Shown: positions 20,379 to 31,143, counted from the first letter of the stretch. The stretch: DNA of 64,000 nucleotides from Iris pallida (GCA_029216955.1 JANAVB010005597.1:44265466-44329465); one strand, 5' to 3'. Numbers and translations are program-made. The notes: generated by a model from the sequence alone, not told the origin.

Positions 20379-20791
20379 CTTTATTTCTTTATTTATGTAC
20401 TTTTTTAAGTTACAAAATATTATTCAATATAAAAATATAAATTTGTCAACTTTCAAATTATAAAATAGTATTCCTATTATACAATAATTAGAATAAAATT
20501 AAAAAACATAGAGACCAGAAATTATTTCCTTCTAACAAAACAGTCCTAGGTGGATTCAGTCCTGGGTTGAAATCATCTCTCCTCACGGGTGGCGGATCCA
20601 GGATTTGGCCCAAATTGACTTGTAAATTTTTCATACAATTTTGATATAAAATAATGCTTAAAATTTAAATACAAAATAATAATAATAATATAATATTTGA
20701 ATGTAACCATAATTCTAGAAATCTTTCCGTACAAGCAAACAAAGATTAAAAAAAAATACAATAACATTCTACACAGTTTTATGTCTTGACA
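20379..20791. other. No gene recognised
   Basis: AT-rich DNA without coding motifs. GGCGGATCCAGGATTTGG near 20590 resembles the ends of some DNA transposons, but no partner inverted repeat was found. Confidence 0.4.
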
Positions 20792-20794
20792 TTA

Positions 20795-21813
20795 GGGCCT
20801 GTTTGGTTCGATGTAGGTGCATGAAAGTGTGAAAGTGGCACTTACATTATGATGAGTTGTAGGACACTTGCAACAAGTGACACTTTCTAAAATGTGTTTG
20901 GATAGAGTACTTTTTATCTGCTGCAAGTGGAAGAAAAATGGATTTGGTGTTTGGATGGTCGGGTAAGTGGAAAGTGAAATTTTTTTTGGAGATGTGGTAA
21001 ACCTAGGTATGATTACCTCCAATTTTTTATTATTATATATATACAAAAATCAGATCTCCCTCATAAAAATTAGATCTCCTCTCTCTCACTATCTCTCTAG
21101 CACTCCACCGCCACCCCAACGCCACCACCACCGCCACCCCAACGCCACCACCACTCCCCAGTCATCTTCTTCTCCTCTTCCTCCTCCACCACCTCCACGA
21201 CCTCCTCCCCACGCCACCGCTGCAGCCCCACCGCCACCGCCCCACCGCCACCCCAACGCCACCACCACTCCCGTCATCTTCTCCTCCTTCTCCTCCTCCT
21301 CCACCACCTCCACGACCTCCTCCTCCCCACGCCACCGCTGCAGCCCCACCGCCACCGCCCCACCACTGCAGCCCCACCGCCACCCCAACGCCGCCACCAC
21401 TCCCCAGTCATCTTCTCCTCCTCCTCCTCCTCCTCCTCCACCACCTCGACCACCTCCTCCTCCCCACGCCACCGCTGCAGCCCCACCGCCACCAGCACCA
21501 CCGCCCCACCTCCACGACCTCCTCCTCCTCCTCCACCACCACCTCCTCGTCCACCACCCGCGGAGTGCGGCGGCCCATGGGGGTGACCGCAACAACCAAG
21601 ATTTTTCTTCCCCTTTTCTTAGGAGTTCCAAGTTCTTTTTTCAGGATGTGGAATTGGGAAGAAAAGGGGACGATAAGAACTGCGGGTGGTCACATCAAGA
21701 AAAAAAAATTCCACTTTCACTGCTTCAACCAAATGCTGCAACTGGCCGGAGCTCAGGCCAGTTATAGCAAAAGTCTCCACTTGCAAGGGACTTCCTCCGA
21801 ATCAAACATGCCC
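20795..21813. mobile_element. PIF/Harbinger-like non-autonomous element, TTA TSD
   Basis: Terminal inverted repeats GGGCCTGTTTGGTTCG (left) and, on the other strand, GGGCATGTTTGATTCGG (right), flanked on both sides by TTA (20792-20794 and 21814-21816). The 3-bp TTA duplication and GGG-initial TIR match the PIF/Harbinger superfamily. Subterminal sequences also mirror each other (CACTTGCAA, GTGGAAAGTG). No transposase. Half of the body is a pyrimidine-rich minisatellite. Confidence 0.8.
21105..21560 (+). repeat. CCACC/TCCTCC pyrimidine-rich minisatellite
   Basis: About four imperfect copies of a unit of about 110-120 bp containing CGCCACCCCAACGCCACC, CAGTCATCTTCTCCTCC and CACGCCACCGCTGCAGCC. 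It opens long frames on both strands (Pro/His/Thr-rich or Gly/Trp/Arg-rich) that are low-complexity artefacts. Confidence 0.9.
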
Positions 21814-21816
21814 TTA

Positions 21817-22322
21817 TTGAAAGACATCTTTTTTGGCAACATATCCTGCGCTGACTAACCATTTTACTTGAAAAGATTATATCTTTCTAAGTTGCTTTTT
21901 GCATTTTCCTTCCTTTTTTTTCCCGCTGTATATGACTCTGAAGAACCTTCACATGATAGACCAGTTGTTGGTGTTCTCATTTCTGAAAAAAAAAAAAAAA
22001 AAAAAAATAGTGTAGGACAAGCCTTGGACTGGAACAATGCTAGGATTAGAATTATTTATAATTGTAGCTCTTTATAACAGCTATGTAGCGGTTGTCAATT
22101 GATTTTTTCTCTCTCTCTCCAGGTCGAATAGAAAGAAGAGTGCACCAATTAATAACCACCATGTAGATAATTGGAAAGATTTACAAACCTGTAAACTTGA
22201 TATTATTGTTTGGGACCGTGGTGGCCCGGACATGTAGATTCCCTGCAATTTTTTGTTGCGGGTATGCAATCATCAACTCGTACTCCATGTCACATGTCCA
22301 TGACTACTCATCATCATCATCC
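21817..22322. other. Unassigned low-copy-looking DNA with possible exon scraps
   Basis: Contains an A23 run near 21986. A short frame from 21868 has a hydrophobic N-terminus and then RPVVGVLIS before running into poly-A. It could be a gene scrap but is too short to assign. No complete gene. Confidence 0.35.
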
Positions 22323-22327
22323 GGTCC

Positions 22328-23141
22328 TGTTGGAGTGGGTGGGGTTCCCAACCTATGTGGAGAAGGTCCCGGAGTGCGACGAACGCCGTTCGTGTGTCGA
22401 AGAAGCTCGGGAAGTAGGCGACGCGGAGTCGCTGCTGCTGTTACTGTCCAGAGGGAGGTTCTGGAACAGGGGATCCGAGTTCGGGCCGAACTCGGTCCCA
22501 TGGCGAGTTCGGACCGAACTCGGTCTGGCCACTCCAGCATTGTGGCGTGAGGTTCTGGATGCTCGACACAGAGTTCTGGCCGAACTCTGTGTCGTCGGGG
22601 GCTGAAGCGGATTTCTGGATGAGTTTTCATCATTGGATCTAATCCAACGGTCCAGGTTTGCTGCGGGATTAGGGAGTTGTATTGGGATTTCCAAACCCTA
22701 ATTCAGTGTGCAACATATCGCAAGTAAACACAACTTTGAGAGAGGAAGGAGGCAAGAGTGCCATTACAACTTCGGGAGAGAAGACGGAGGATTGAAGGTC
22801 GTTTTCGAAGGAGATCGTGTTTCGGGTAATCTCTACTCGTCGTTCTCGTTCTTCATAGCCTTGTAATCGTTGTTCTTTCTTCTGAGTGTTGTGGGGATCC
22901 TATTTGGATCGGGAGGAGTTTGTAGAGGGTGTAATTCTTCTATTCCATTAGTGGAGGCTTCTCAGGGTTGGACTCCGATCGTCCCGTGGTTTTTTCCCGC
23001 AAGGGTTTCCACGTCAAAAATTCTCTGTGTCTGCGTGGATTGTTTTTGTGTGATTGTTTTTGGGTTCGTGCGTTGTATTGCTCGGTCCTCTCGCAGGTAC
23101 TCTCCGGTTTGGGAAAAGATTTTCGCGTTTCTTTCCCAACA
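22328..23141 (+). mobile_element. Solo LTR (copia-type, 814 bp) with perfect TSD
   Basis: Starts TGTTGGAG, ends TTCCCAACA and is flanked by a perfect 5-bp duplication, GGTCC, at 22323-22327 and 23142-23146. The region around 22975-23030 (CCGTGGTTTTTTCCCGCAAG, then TTTCCACGT) is typical of the 3' part of plant copia LTRs. No primer binding site or internal region. Several open frames inside are not genes. It carries palindromic GAGTTCGG-CCGAACTC motifs at 22475-22590. Confidence 0.9.
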
Positions 23142-23146
23142 GGTCC

Positions 23147-24014
23147 TACTGTTGCAATTGTTACTGTCGATGCATCATCGCAGTTCCATCTAACTATTAT
23201 TGACCTAAACCTACCAAACAAATCCTTCATCCTCCTTATAACCTTAACAGGGCCGGGAAGATTGAATTGTCCAATTATGAAACTAATTTTGGTTGTTCTT
23301 TAATCTTTATTGTCAGCTGGTTCTTGTGGTCATCTGTGATCCTGACCTTCGGTGAGATCATACTGAATCTGAAGGGTTGTCATAACAGAGAAAGATTGTC
23401 CAAGCTCCAGATCTTGTCCGGCTTACTCCAGAGCAGGCCCAGAACCTTAAACCCGACACAATCAACATTAGAATTAGGAGCAAAAGGAATTAAGAGAGCG
23501 AGCGCATAGGTAATTACTTTCCTCCTTCCCATTCTACTTCGTCCTCCTCATGTTCATTTTTATTTTTCTTTGTTGTCATGCATTCTGGAATACCGAGTTA
23601 GAGAGAGAGAGAGAGAGAGAGAGAAAAAGAAGAGAAGTGACAGAGGAGAACAGTCGTGACACGAGTTTTCATTGAGGCTTACATGCATGACAGTGAAGTG
23701 CACGACAACAACTAGTCTTTATTGATCTCACACAAAGTAGACAGAGAGAGAGGTGAGGTGAGTTATTGTGGCGAGACTAAGCGTAGTTATTTGATCAAAG
23801 AACTATGAGTACCTTGTTGAATCGAAATAAAGAATATCAGTCTTTGATAATTTTGTCTTCATTCTATTGTTCTTGAGTTCGTCTATTCAAAGGCTTGAAA
23901 TATAATACAACATTGTTGGACCCGTAAACAAAATAATTAAGGAATTGGTTTGTCTCATTAAGAATTACTAGCGATCTTTAGAAAGACTAAAAAAAACTGT
24001 TCTAATTAATTTTA
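23147..24014. other. No gene recognised
   Basis: Mixed DNA with a (GA)n tract at 23600-23625. One frame around 23390-23480 is open and has balanced composition, but I cannot match it to a family. Confidence 0.4.
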
Positions 24015-24023
24015 TATTTATTA

Positions 24024-24504
24024 GAGTAATATTATTCGTACTTCCAAATTGTCCCTCCAATACATTCATTCTTATGTGACAACTGACGTGGCATGTTAAA
24101 TAATATTATGTGTCATCTGACATAGCCGATGACATGACAAATTTTAACCCAAAAAGTTAATTACCCAATTTTGTCCATGTTAATTTAATATTAATATTAA
24201 TTAATGTTAATATTAATATTAATATTAATATTAATATTAATATTAATATTAATATTAATTAATGTTAATATTAATATTAATATTGATTTTAATGTTAATA
24301 TTAATATAATTGTTAATGTTAACGTTAATATTAATTTTAATGTTAATGTTAACATTAATTTTAATGTTAATTTTATGTTAATGTTAATTTTAATTTTAAT
24401 TTTAAAATTTGTCACGTCAGCTGCCACATCAACATGCCACGTCAGCTGCCACGTAAGGAGGGACGGTTTGGAGGTACAATTTGGAGAGACAAATAGCATT
24501 ATTC
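24024..24504 (-). mobile_element. Mutator-like MITE, family A copy 2, 9-bp TSD
   Basis: Perfect 9-bp duplication TATTTATTA at 24015-24023 and 24505-24513. The ends are GAGTAATATTATTCGTAC and the inverse of GAATAATGCTATTTGTCTC. The body is dominated by (ATTAAT)n (24180-24400) flanked by GCCACGTCAGCTGACGTG-type motifs. It is homologous to 12003-12447 read in reverse. Non-coding; open frames in it are Ile/Asn/Leu repeats. Confidence 0.87.
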
Positions 24505-24610
24505 TATTTATTAAGACTACTTAGAAAGACTATAAAAGACTATTTAGTAAGAAATGAAAGCTTTCATAATTAACTAGTTGTCTCCCTATTTATTAAGACT
24601 ATTGACTTTA

Positions 24611-24896
24611 ATGAACAATTTTATGAGTAGACATATGAAAGTATATATTTGGGAAGAAATGTTTCATGGTTAAGCTAAACTTTCCATATTATATAGTAGT
24701 ATAGATGAACAATTTTAATTAGTATACATATACAAGGGTATATTTGGAAAGAAAAGTTTTACGATGAAGCTAAATTTTTCCTATTATATAGTAGTACAGA
24801 TGAACAATTTTAATGAGTAGACATATGTAAGGATATATTTGGAAAGAAAAGTTCAACAATAAACTTAACTTTTCTTATTATGTAGTAGTATAGATT
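24611..24896 (+). repeat. Three-copy tandem repeat, about 94-bp unit
   Basis: Units start at about 24611, 24705 and 24800, each with ATGAACAATTTTAATGAGTA, then TTTGGAAAGAAAAGTT and ATTATATAGTAGTA. Copies are roughly 85-90% alike. Confidence 0.85.
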
Positions 24897-27543
24897 GTAC
24901 TGTAATAATACTTTTTTTATTTCCTTTAATAACTCGTAATCAGATATTGCTAAATTTATATTTGAAACTTAACAATTTTAAACATAATTTTCAAGTACTT
25001 CAAGTATTTCATTATTATACAATATTAATTTGAATATAAAAGAATTTGTACGGATGACAACATCATTTTGGTTCCATTCTATTTATATCAGTACTTTATC
25101 AAGATCAATTTTTGGGAAGAGACATCCGCAATAATAAACTTTTGGTAAGAAATATATATACGTATATTTCAAGATGGATCATATATTAAAAAAATTAGTC
25201 AATTTTTAGTTATTGATATTCACTTCTAGTTATAAGATCAACTAAGTCCTTTTTGACAAGAGCAATGGTTCATGCACATTATTGAGAAACCCTTTGTGAA
25301 GAAGATATATTAATTATATTAATATATGAAAAATCGTGGTTAGTTGACATGACATAACACAGGGTATAGCCGTTTTGGGACTATTTATTTCATCTATATT
25401 TTATATGGCTCGTTTATTTGTCTCTCCATAATTTGAATTTAATTAATTCAGTTTTAAAGACAAGTTTGAAGAGAATTTTTTGTATTGAATAATTTTTTGA
25501 TATATAATTGATCATATAATTGTAGTTGTACATATATTCTGTATACGACTAATTTAACTATGGTGTAAGAAAATTAGCCGAACTAATTTAGTTTTTAGAA
25601 ACACATAGTTGATGGAATATTGAATTAAATATACACTTGGCCTTAAAAGTTTCTTTACAGGGAAGGGATCAAATATTTAGGAGATGGGTGATTCTCTTCT
25701 TATTTATCCTTATATTTATCTTATTATGTATCAATCTTTGAGATTGGCATCATTTTTTTTTTTGCTGCCCTATCCCGCCATCGGATCCAATTTTTGGCGA
25801 TAGCTTTTGGATGTTTGTCTGATTATGAGATGTTAGTTGCTCCAATCCCTTATTCAAGGAAAAACAAGTTTAGCTTATTCTACAATGTCTTAATTGGATT
25901 ATATTATGTTCCTCTAGATACAGATATAGGTTCTTATAGAGCTATTTTATTTCATTTGATTAGTGGTGCCTACTTGAAAGCTTTATTGTTTTCAAGACCC
26001 AGATCCGTTATTAATTCAAGGAATATTTTAGCAAATGTTCACATTCAAAATATATAAACAAGCATATACTTCCATTTTTTAAAAAAAATTTAGCAAATAT
26101 TCCAATTCTTTTGTATGGTTTAAATACAATTTTAAGATATACTTCCACTATTTAACCAAAATTTTGACTGATTTACAAAGGAATTGAGGCATTTACAAGT
26201 TATTTAAAATAGTAGGAATATACGTTAGTTTCTATATTTTGAATGCGACGTTATTAAAATATCCCTTAATTTAATGTAACCTATTGTTGGATATTGAAAA
26301 AAAAGATAAGAATATGGTTGTTAGGGTTAACAAGATATGTTCCGATTACAACAATTATTTTTTATGAGGTATACTTTCCATTTGTGGTATTCCATCTTGC
26401 TTGTTTTTGTCCAAATATGAAAATCTTATGGATAGTTTATTATATGCATCAATTTTCACAATAATTGATTCCTTCGTTGCGGAACTAACTGCATTTTATA
26501 TATTTAGATGTATTTACTAACCTTTGATCGATATTTGCGTGTTCATTTTCAAGATCACAGTAATTACTATTTTTCTTTATTCAATATCCCCATGGTAAAG
26601 AAGTAATATGGTAGTCAATTTTTATCAAAATTTTTTTTTTTTCAAATGACAGATATCAAATTAGTGAAAATATAAGAAATAATATATGATATTTTAGTAC
26701 TTACTATAGAAACAAATACACTTACACATATCATTATGAATTTGACATTAGTATGTTATTTCCTCTAGTTGTATTGGTACTGGTTACTTTATTTGTTGGA
26801 TTAATAGAAATTAATTTTGATGACAGAGAACTATATTTTTTTTATATATAATTGAAATTGTTTACTCCACCACATTTTTTCCAAATTCAAAGGTTTCGTG
26901 GATTGGTACGATTGTTTGGACAAATGCAATTTTTTCCAGTAAGTATAACGGTTTGGACTCTACTCATTTCATCTATTTTATATGTATCCATTTATCCATC
27001 TCTCCAAAATTTAGACTAATCAATTCATTTTGAAAGATGACTTACTAAGATTTTTTTTTTTTTTTTGAACAGAGTAAAAAGTTTGACATATATTTGGTCA
27101 TATAATTGTGGTTACATATATAATTTTTATATGAAGATTTTCATTCTGGGTATAAAAAGATTAGCCGAACTTTTTTTTTTATCGACATATAATTGATTGA
27201 ATTATAAATAGAGTTGGTCTTACAAGTTTCTTCAATGTTAGCACAAAATAATATCATGACATCGAAAAGATTCATATATAAGCTCGGTTGCAACTTTTGA
27301 AAATCCTTCATTGGTGGGCACAAAGCCTTGACCTGAACTCGGTTGGGTGCCGAGCTCTGTTTGGAGCTGATGAAAGTATACTGATAACATTCATAAACTT
27401 CCTTTTGGATGAGCAGGAGTTTTTCCGCGCATGGCGTTGCTGTTCCTGCGGACACGAACAAACGACTTTCTTGATAAATAAATAAATTTAAAAAAAAAAA
27501 AACTTTCTTGATGGGTAGATGTGTTGAGGTGTGAAGATTATAA
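24897..27543. other. AT-rich DNA without genes; contains a diverged direct duplication
   Basis: No coding motif; an 87-codon frame at 25794-26057 has no family resemblance. About 300 bp at 25372-25668 reappears, diverged, in the same orientation at 26945-27235 (shared landmarks ATTTCATCTAT, CATATAATTG, AATTAGCCGAACT, CATATAATTGAT, AAGTTTCTT). The pair could be the ends of a decayed element. Confidence 0.5.
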
Positions 27544-27552
27544 TTTGGCAAA

Positions 27553-27978
27553 CAGAAAATTCTCTATAGGATTTTGAACTTTAGAGAAATTGTACAGAGA
27601 GTAACACTTTTGAGAAAATTAGAAGTAAGAGACTATTCCGACAGACGGTTTGGCGGAATTTGGACTCGTCCAAATTCCTCCAAACGGTCTGGAGGAATTT
27701 GAGCGGGGTGTTCAAATTCTTCCAGACGGTCTGGCGGAATTTGAGCGGGGTGTCCAAATTCCGCCAGACAGTCTGGCGGAATTTGAGCAGGGTTTCGGAG
27801 GGGAGGGGGGGGAAGGCATTGTTCGGGGATGAACAATGTTCAGAAAGAAAAATAAAAACAACCCCGGTCAAATTCCGCCAGACCGTCTGGCGGAATGTTC
27901 TCCTACTTCTAATTTTTCCAAAGATGTTACTCTCTCTCCAATTTTTCTAAAGTTCGGCACCATATAGAAAATTTTCTG
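27553..27978. mobile_element. Mutator-like MITE, family B copy 1, 9-bp TSD
   Basis: Perfect 9-bp duplication TTTGGCAAA at 27544-27552 and 27979-27987. TIRs of about 95 bp begin CAGAAAATTCTCTATA (left) and CAGAAAATTTTCTATA (right, reverse strand). The core is three tandem copies of a unit of about 43 bp (27671-27800) that is itself palindromic around CCGCCAGAC-GTCTGGCGG. Related to 31144-31877. Confidence 0.87.
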
Positions 27979-27987
27979 TTTGGCAAA

Positions 27988-28492
27988 GTTAGAAAAGTCA
28001 GCCTACCTTTGTGAAAGAAGGACATATTTTATATAATAGCAGCTGTCCATTGGCTTTTCTGCTAGCATCAGAGTCTGGCCCTTTAAAATTCGGGCCACAG
28101 AACTAATGGATGCCCAGAGCCAACTCCAAACAAGTTTCATAAGTGAGGCCGCAATCTTCTATATAATTTATTTTTATAAATTCAACAAATCTAAAATATA
28201 ATATAATTAGTCCTTGAATACACATAAATTTTTATCAAGATTTCAGACCCATCTTTGTCTCGGAAAAGCAAAAAAATTAGAGAGATAAATCAGTTATATT
28301 ATTTAGAGATTTAGAGTCTAGAGAAAAAGAGACTTAGAGAGAATCAGAGATGAAATTAGCTTAGACAAATAGTCAAACAAATACTCAAATTTATATAAGT
28401 TTCATAAGAGAAAAATAAAAAACGTTAGAAATTAAAGAGAAGAATTGAGGAATGCCTGCGGATGCGGGAGGGATTTTTCGTTGGGAGCAATT
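27988..28492. other. No gene recognised
   Basis: AT-rich DNA with a purine-rich stretch at 28260-28420 (GAGAGA, AGAGAC). Nothing coding. Confidence 0.45.
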
Positions 28493-28495
28493 TTA

Positions 28496-29581
28496 GGGTC
28501 TGCTTGGCAATTGTAGGGGTAGCGGTTAAGAGGGGTCCGATTTTGAATGGTTTTTAAGTAGCGGCTTTTAAACCAGTCCAATCCATGCTTGATAATTCAC
28601 TAACGAGCGGTTCTGAAAGTTTTTTACACGCATAAATTAAATAAGGAAGGGTATCATTAGTTATAATTATATATTTTTGGCTTAACTGCACTTTAATACC
28701 CTCAACTATTCCTATTTTTCAACTTGATACCCTAAACTTTTTCTTGTAACAAGTTGATACCCGAAAAAAAATTTGGACGAAAATACCCTTGGTCAAACTT
28801 GAAAATTACCCCCCCCCACCCCCCACCACCTCACCCCCCCCTCCCGCTTCCGGCCACCCCCCCCACTCCCGCTTCCGGCCGCCTCCCCCCCCCCCCCCCC
28901 CCATCCCACTTCCGGCCGTCTCTCCCCCCACCCCCTCCCGCTTCCGGCCACCCGCCCCCGCCTCTCCCCCTAGGGCACGATAGTGTGGGAGGAGGGGGGC
29001 TGGGGGAGGGTGGACGGAAGCGGGAGGGGGGGGGGGACGGCCGGAAGCGGGAGGGAGGAGGCGGTCGGAAGCGGGAGGGGGGGCGGAAGCGGGAGAGGGG
29101 GTGGCCGGAGGGGACGGGGCGGGAGGGAGGGGGGCTGGGGCTGTGCGGGAGGAGGGGTGGCCGGTGTAGGGCCGGGGGGGGGGGGGGAGGGGAGAAGGGA
29201 AGAGGGAAGGAATAAGGGCATTTTCGGAATTTTTAAAAGTTTAGGTATGAAGTTAAAAAAAAATAATAGTTGAGGTATTAAGTTGTTGAGTAAAATAGTT
29301 TAGGGTATGAAGTTGAAAAACCGGAATAGCTGAAGGTATCAAAGTACAATTTAGCCTATATTTTTTGTGAGGATATAAATGGAATAAAAAAAATAGAGCC
29401 GCTCAAAATCCACCGATTTTGGGTGTTTATAAAGCCACCCAAAAATACATTACACCAGTTTTGGAGGGTTTTTGAGCCGACCAAAACCAGTGCCTCAAAA
29501 AATTAACAAGCAGGGATTTTCATAAACGGTCGGTTCAAAAATACCCCAAAATCGGTGAAAACATCGTTACCAAGCAGACCC
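28496..29581. mobile_element. PIF/Harbinger-like MITE, TTA TSD, interrupted by a nested element
   Basis: Perfect terminal inverted repeats GGGTCTGCTTGG and CCAAGCAGACCC, flanked by TTA (28493-28495 and 29582-29584). Subterminal blocks carry AAAACCAGT/AACCGCT-type motifs on both sides. Once the nested element at 28679-29356 is removed the host element is about 400 bp. No transposase. Confidence 0.85.
28679..29356. mobile_element. Mutator-like MITE, family C, nested, 9-bp TSD, G/C-run core
   Basis: Perfect 9-bp duplication TATATTTTT at 28670-28678 and 29357-29365. Long TIRs (about 130 bp) start GGCTTAACTGCACTTT (left) and GGCTAAATTGTACTTT (right, reverse strand). The core switches from long C runs (28810-28970) to long G runs (28985-29210) and forms a large GC-rich inverted repeat around TTCCGGCC/GGCCGGAA. 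Open frames there are Pro-rich or Gly/Arg-rich artefacts. Confidence 0.85.
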
Positions 29582-29714
29582 TTAGGGAGAGAGAAGGAGA
29601 GCGGTGATGGAGGCAAATGACCATGTTTCTTTTCCTAAGTTTTATTTGGCAATTGGGAGACCGACATCTCATATGCACTAGTAGGCATGCCCTTTGTTTA
29701 GAAAAATTTTTGTG

Positions 29715-30650
29715 TGGTCCGGCCCCTTGTTAGCAATCACCCGAATAAAACGCGTATTATACGCGAATTTTTCCGTATCTTACATAAACGTATAATACTT
29801 ACGTACGTTTGAAAATTTTGAATTTGTACGCGAATTTTAAGCCTGTGACATTTTAAACGCGTACCGTACGAATTTTTAAAAAAATTTGGCCAAAAAAATG
29901 TTGCCAAGAAATCCAACAGTCTTAACTTTCTTGACTCTTGCTGCAAATAGATATTAAGACCGGCACAATTCTAAAGAATTATCAAAAGAAATGAAGAAAA
30001 AGTCTCACGGTAACCAAAAAAAGAAACCCAAGAGTCTTCGCACATTACTTGCAACAATCAAAGAAAAACCTTTCTGTTTTCCATCATCCAACATCTTCTT
30101 ATTCTCACACTGAACCCTTGTTTATGAACTTGTTTATGAAGGAGTAGAGGTGGGTAGGCCCTATATATATGCCAAATTTTTAGTGCCGAATTGGTTCATA
30201 TGAAACGTACTAAACACGAATTAAATCTGATCCGAATGTTTTTCGTTAGACGAATTTTTGACCGAATTTTTGACCGTATTTTACTTATATTGTGTCGATT
30301 TATACTCGTACTTTTGTCGTTCCGAATTTTTCCATTTGCCGAATTTCTAACAAGGGTCCCGCCTCACCACGTGACAATGGTGAATGGTGAGCTCGGCCAA
30401 TAATTTTTTAACACTTGGCATAATATTTGGCATACAAAATTTCAAAAAATTGTAAAAAAATATTTATTATATTAAAATTAACTTGGCATATAATTAGAAA
30501 AAAATAGAATTTTTTTTCCTTTCGAAAACATTAAAAAAAAATTGACCTAGAAAATAAGAGAAATGTAGTGATATAATGGATTATGCAAAGTGTCAAAAAA
30601 TTATTGGCCAGGCTCACCATTCACCACTGCCACGTGGTGAGGCCGGACCA
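29715..30650. mobile_element. MITE with about 60-bp TIRs containing CACGTG, interrupted by a nested element
   Basis: Right TIR (30588-30650, reverse strand): TGGTCCGGCCTCACCACG..., with GTGGTGAATGGTGAG and GGCCAATAATTTTTTGACAC. The left TIR has the same order but is split: TGGTCCGGCC at 29715-29724, then TCACCACGTGACAATGG from 30364. The split is the insertion 29725-30355. No outer target duplication was identified. Non-coding. Confidence 0.7.
29725..30355. mobile_element. TIR element (hAT-like, 8-bp TSD) nested in a TIR
   Basis: Ends CCTTGTTAGCAAT and ATTTCTAACAAGG. Flanked by GTCCGGCC (29717-29724) and GTCCCGCC (30356-30363), an 8-bp duplication with one mismatch. The intact partner TIR of the host element shows that GTCCGGCC was the original target. 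The body is rich in CGAATTTTT/ACGCG motifs arranged inversely. No ORF. hAT is assigned on duplication length only; the terminal bases are not typical. Confidence 0.65.
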
Positions 30651-31134
30651 TCCAATAATTTCTCCTTTGTTTGTACTTTCAGTTTTCCTTTTTTATCATT
30701 TGCCTGTGGGCCAGTATGGTCAGACAAAGCAAGCTATTGTCTTTTGTTTATTAGGCCAAAGAAAAATTGACATTAAAACAAAAATTTATTGGAGGCCCCA
30801 TTGGGGGAGGTAGCCCTAGGTGCAGTGCCTCCCCCAGGGCCGGGCTTGTGGGTGGCCACCACGTAACGCAGGCCACTTGACCGTGCCTACGTGGCAGCGG
30901 TCCAATGACGGTCACGTCCAAAGGGCGGGCCAAATATGAGTGTTCTTTACATAATCTCTTACGAGATAAGTATCGTAGCTCAATCCACCGATCTTCCGTC
31001 ATCCAACTAGAATCTTAAGCCTTTTTCGATAACCACAAGGGTCACTCAAGTTCGGCAGATAAGCATAAGTTAACCTTATGTTTATCATCCATTCATGTTG
31101 ATAAGACTAAACTAACTTGATCGGTAAGTTATCC
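30651..31134. other. No gene recognised
   Basis: A GC-rich patch at 30790-30920 (GGGGGAGG, CCTCCCCC, GGGCCGGGC) surrounded by AT-rich DNA. It could be a transposon fragment, but no ends were found. Confidence 0.4.
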
Positions 31135-31143
31135 TAATTTAAA

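Noticed and set aside
20967..21767. 266-codon Pro/His/Thr-rich frame
   Set aside because: Produced by the minisatellite inside a PIF-like element. Low complexity, and open on both strands.
21868..22077. Short frame with hydrophobic start and RPVVGVLIS, reminiscent of gamma-glutamyl hydrolase N-termini
   Set aside because: Only seven or so suggestive residues before a poly-A run. Too little to call a gene or pseudogene.
22200..22320. Peptide scraps (GTVV, then AGMQSSTR) reminiscent of an Argonaute PIWI domain
   Set aside because: Split over two frames, very short and with key neighbours missing; likely chance.
23390..23510. Open exon-like frame around a possible acceptor site
   Set aside because: No family could be recognised and no continuation was found.
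25794..26057. 87-codon frame
   Set aside because: No motif, in AT-rich DNA; fits chance.
27671..27800. Regular short palindromic repeats that might suggest a CRISPR-like array
   Set aside because: Eukaryotic DNA inside TIRs with a 9-bp duplication. The repeats abut without unique spacers.
28754..29273. Pro-rich and Gly/Arg-rich frames
   Set aside because: Caused by the C-run/G-run core of a nested MITE.
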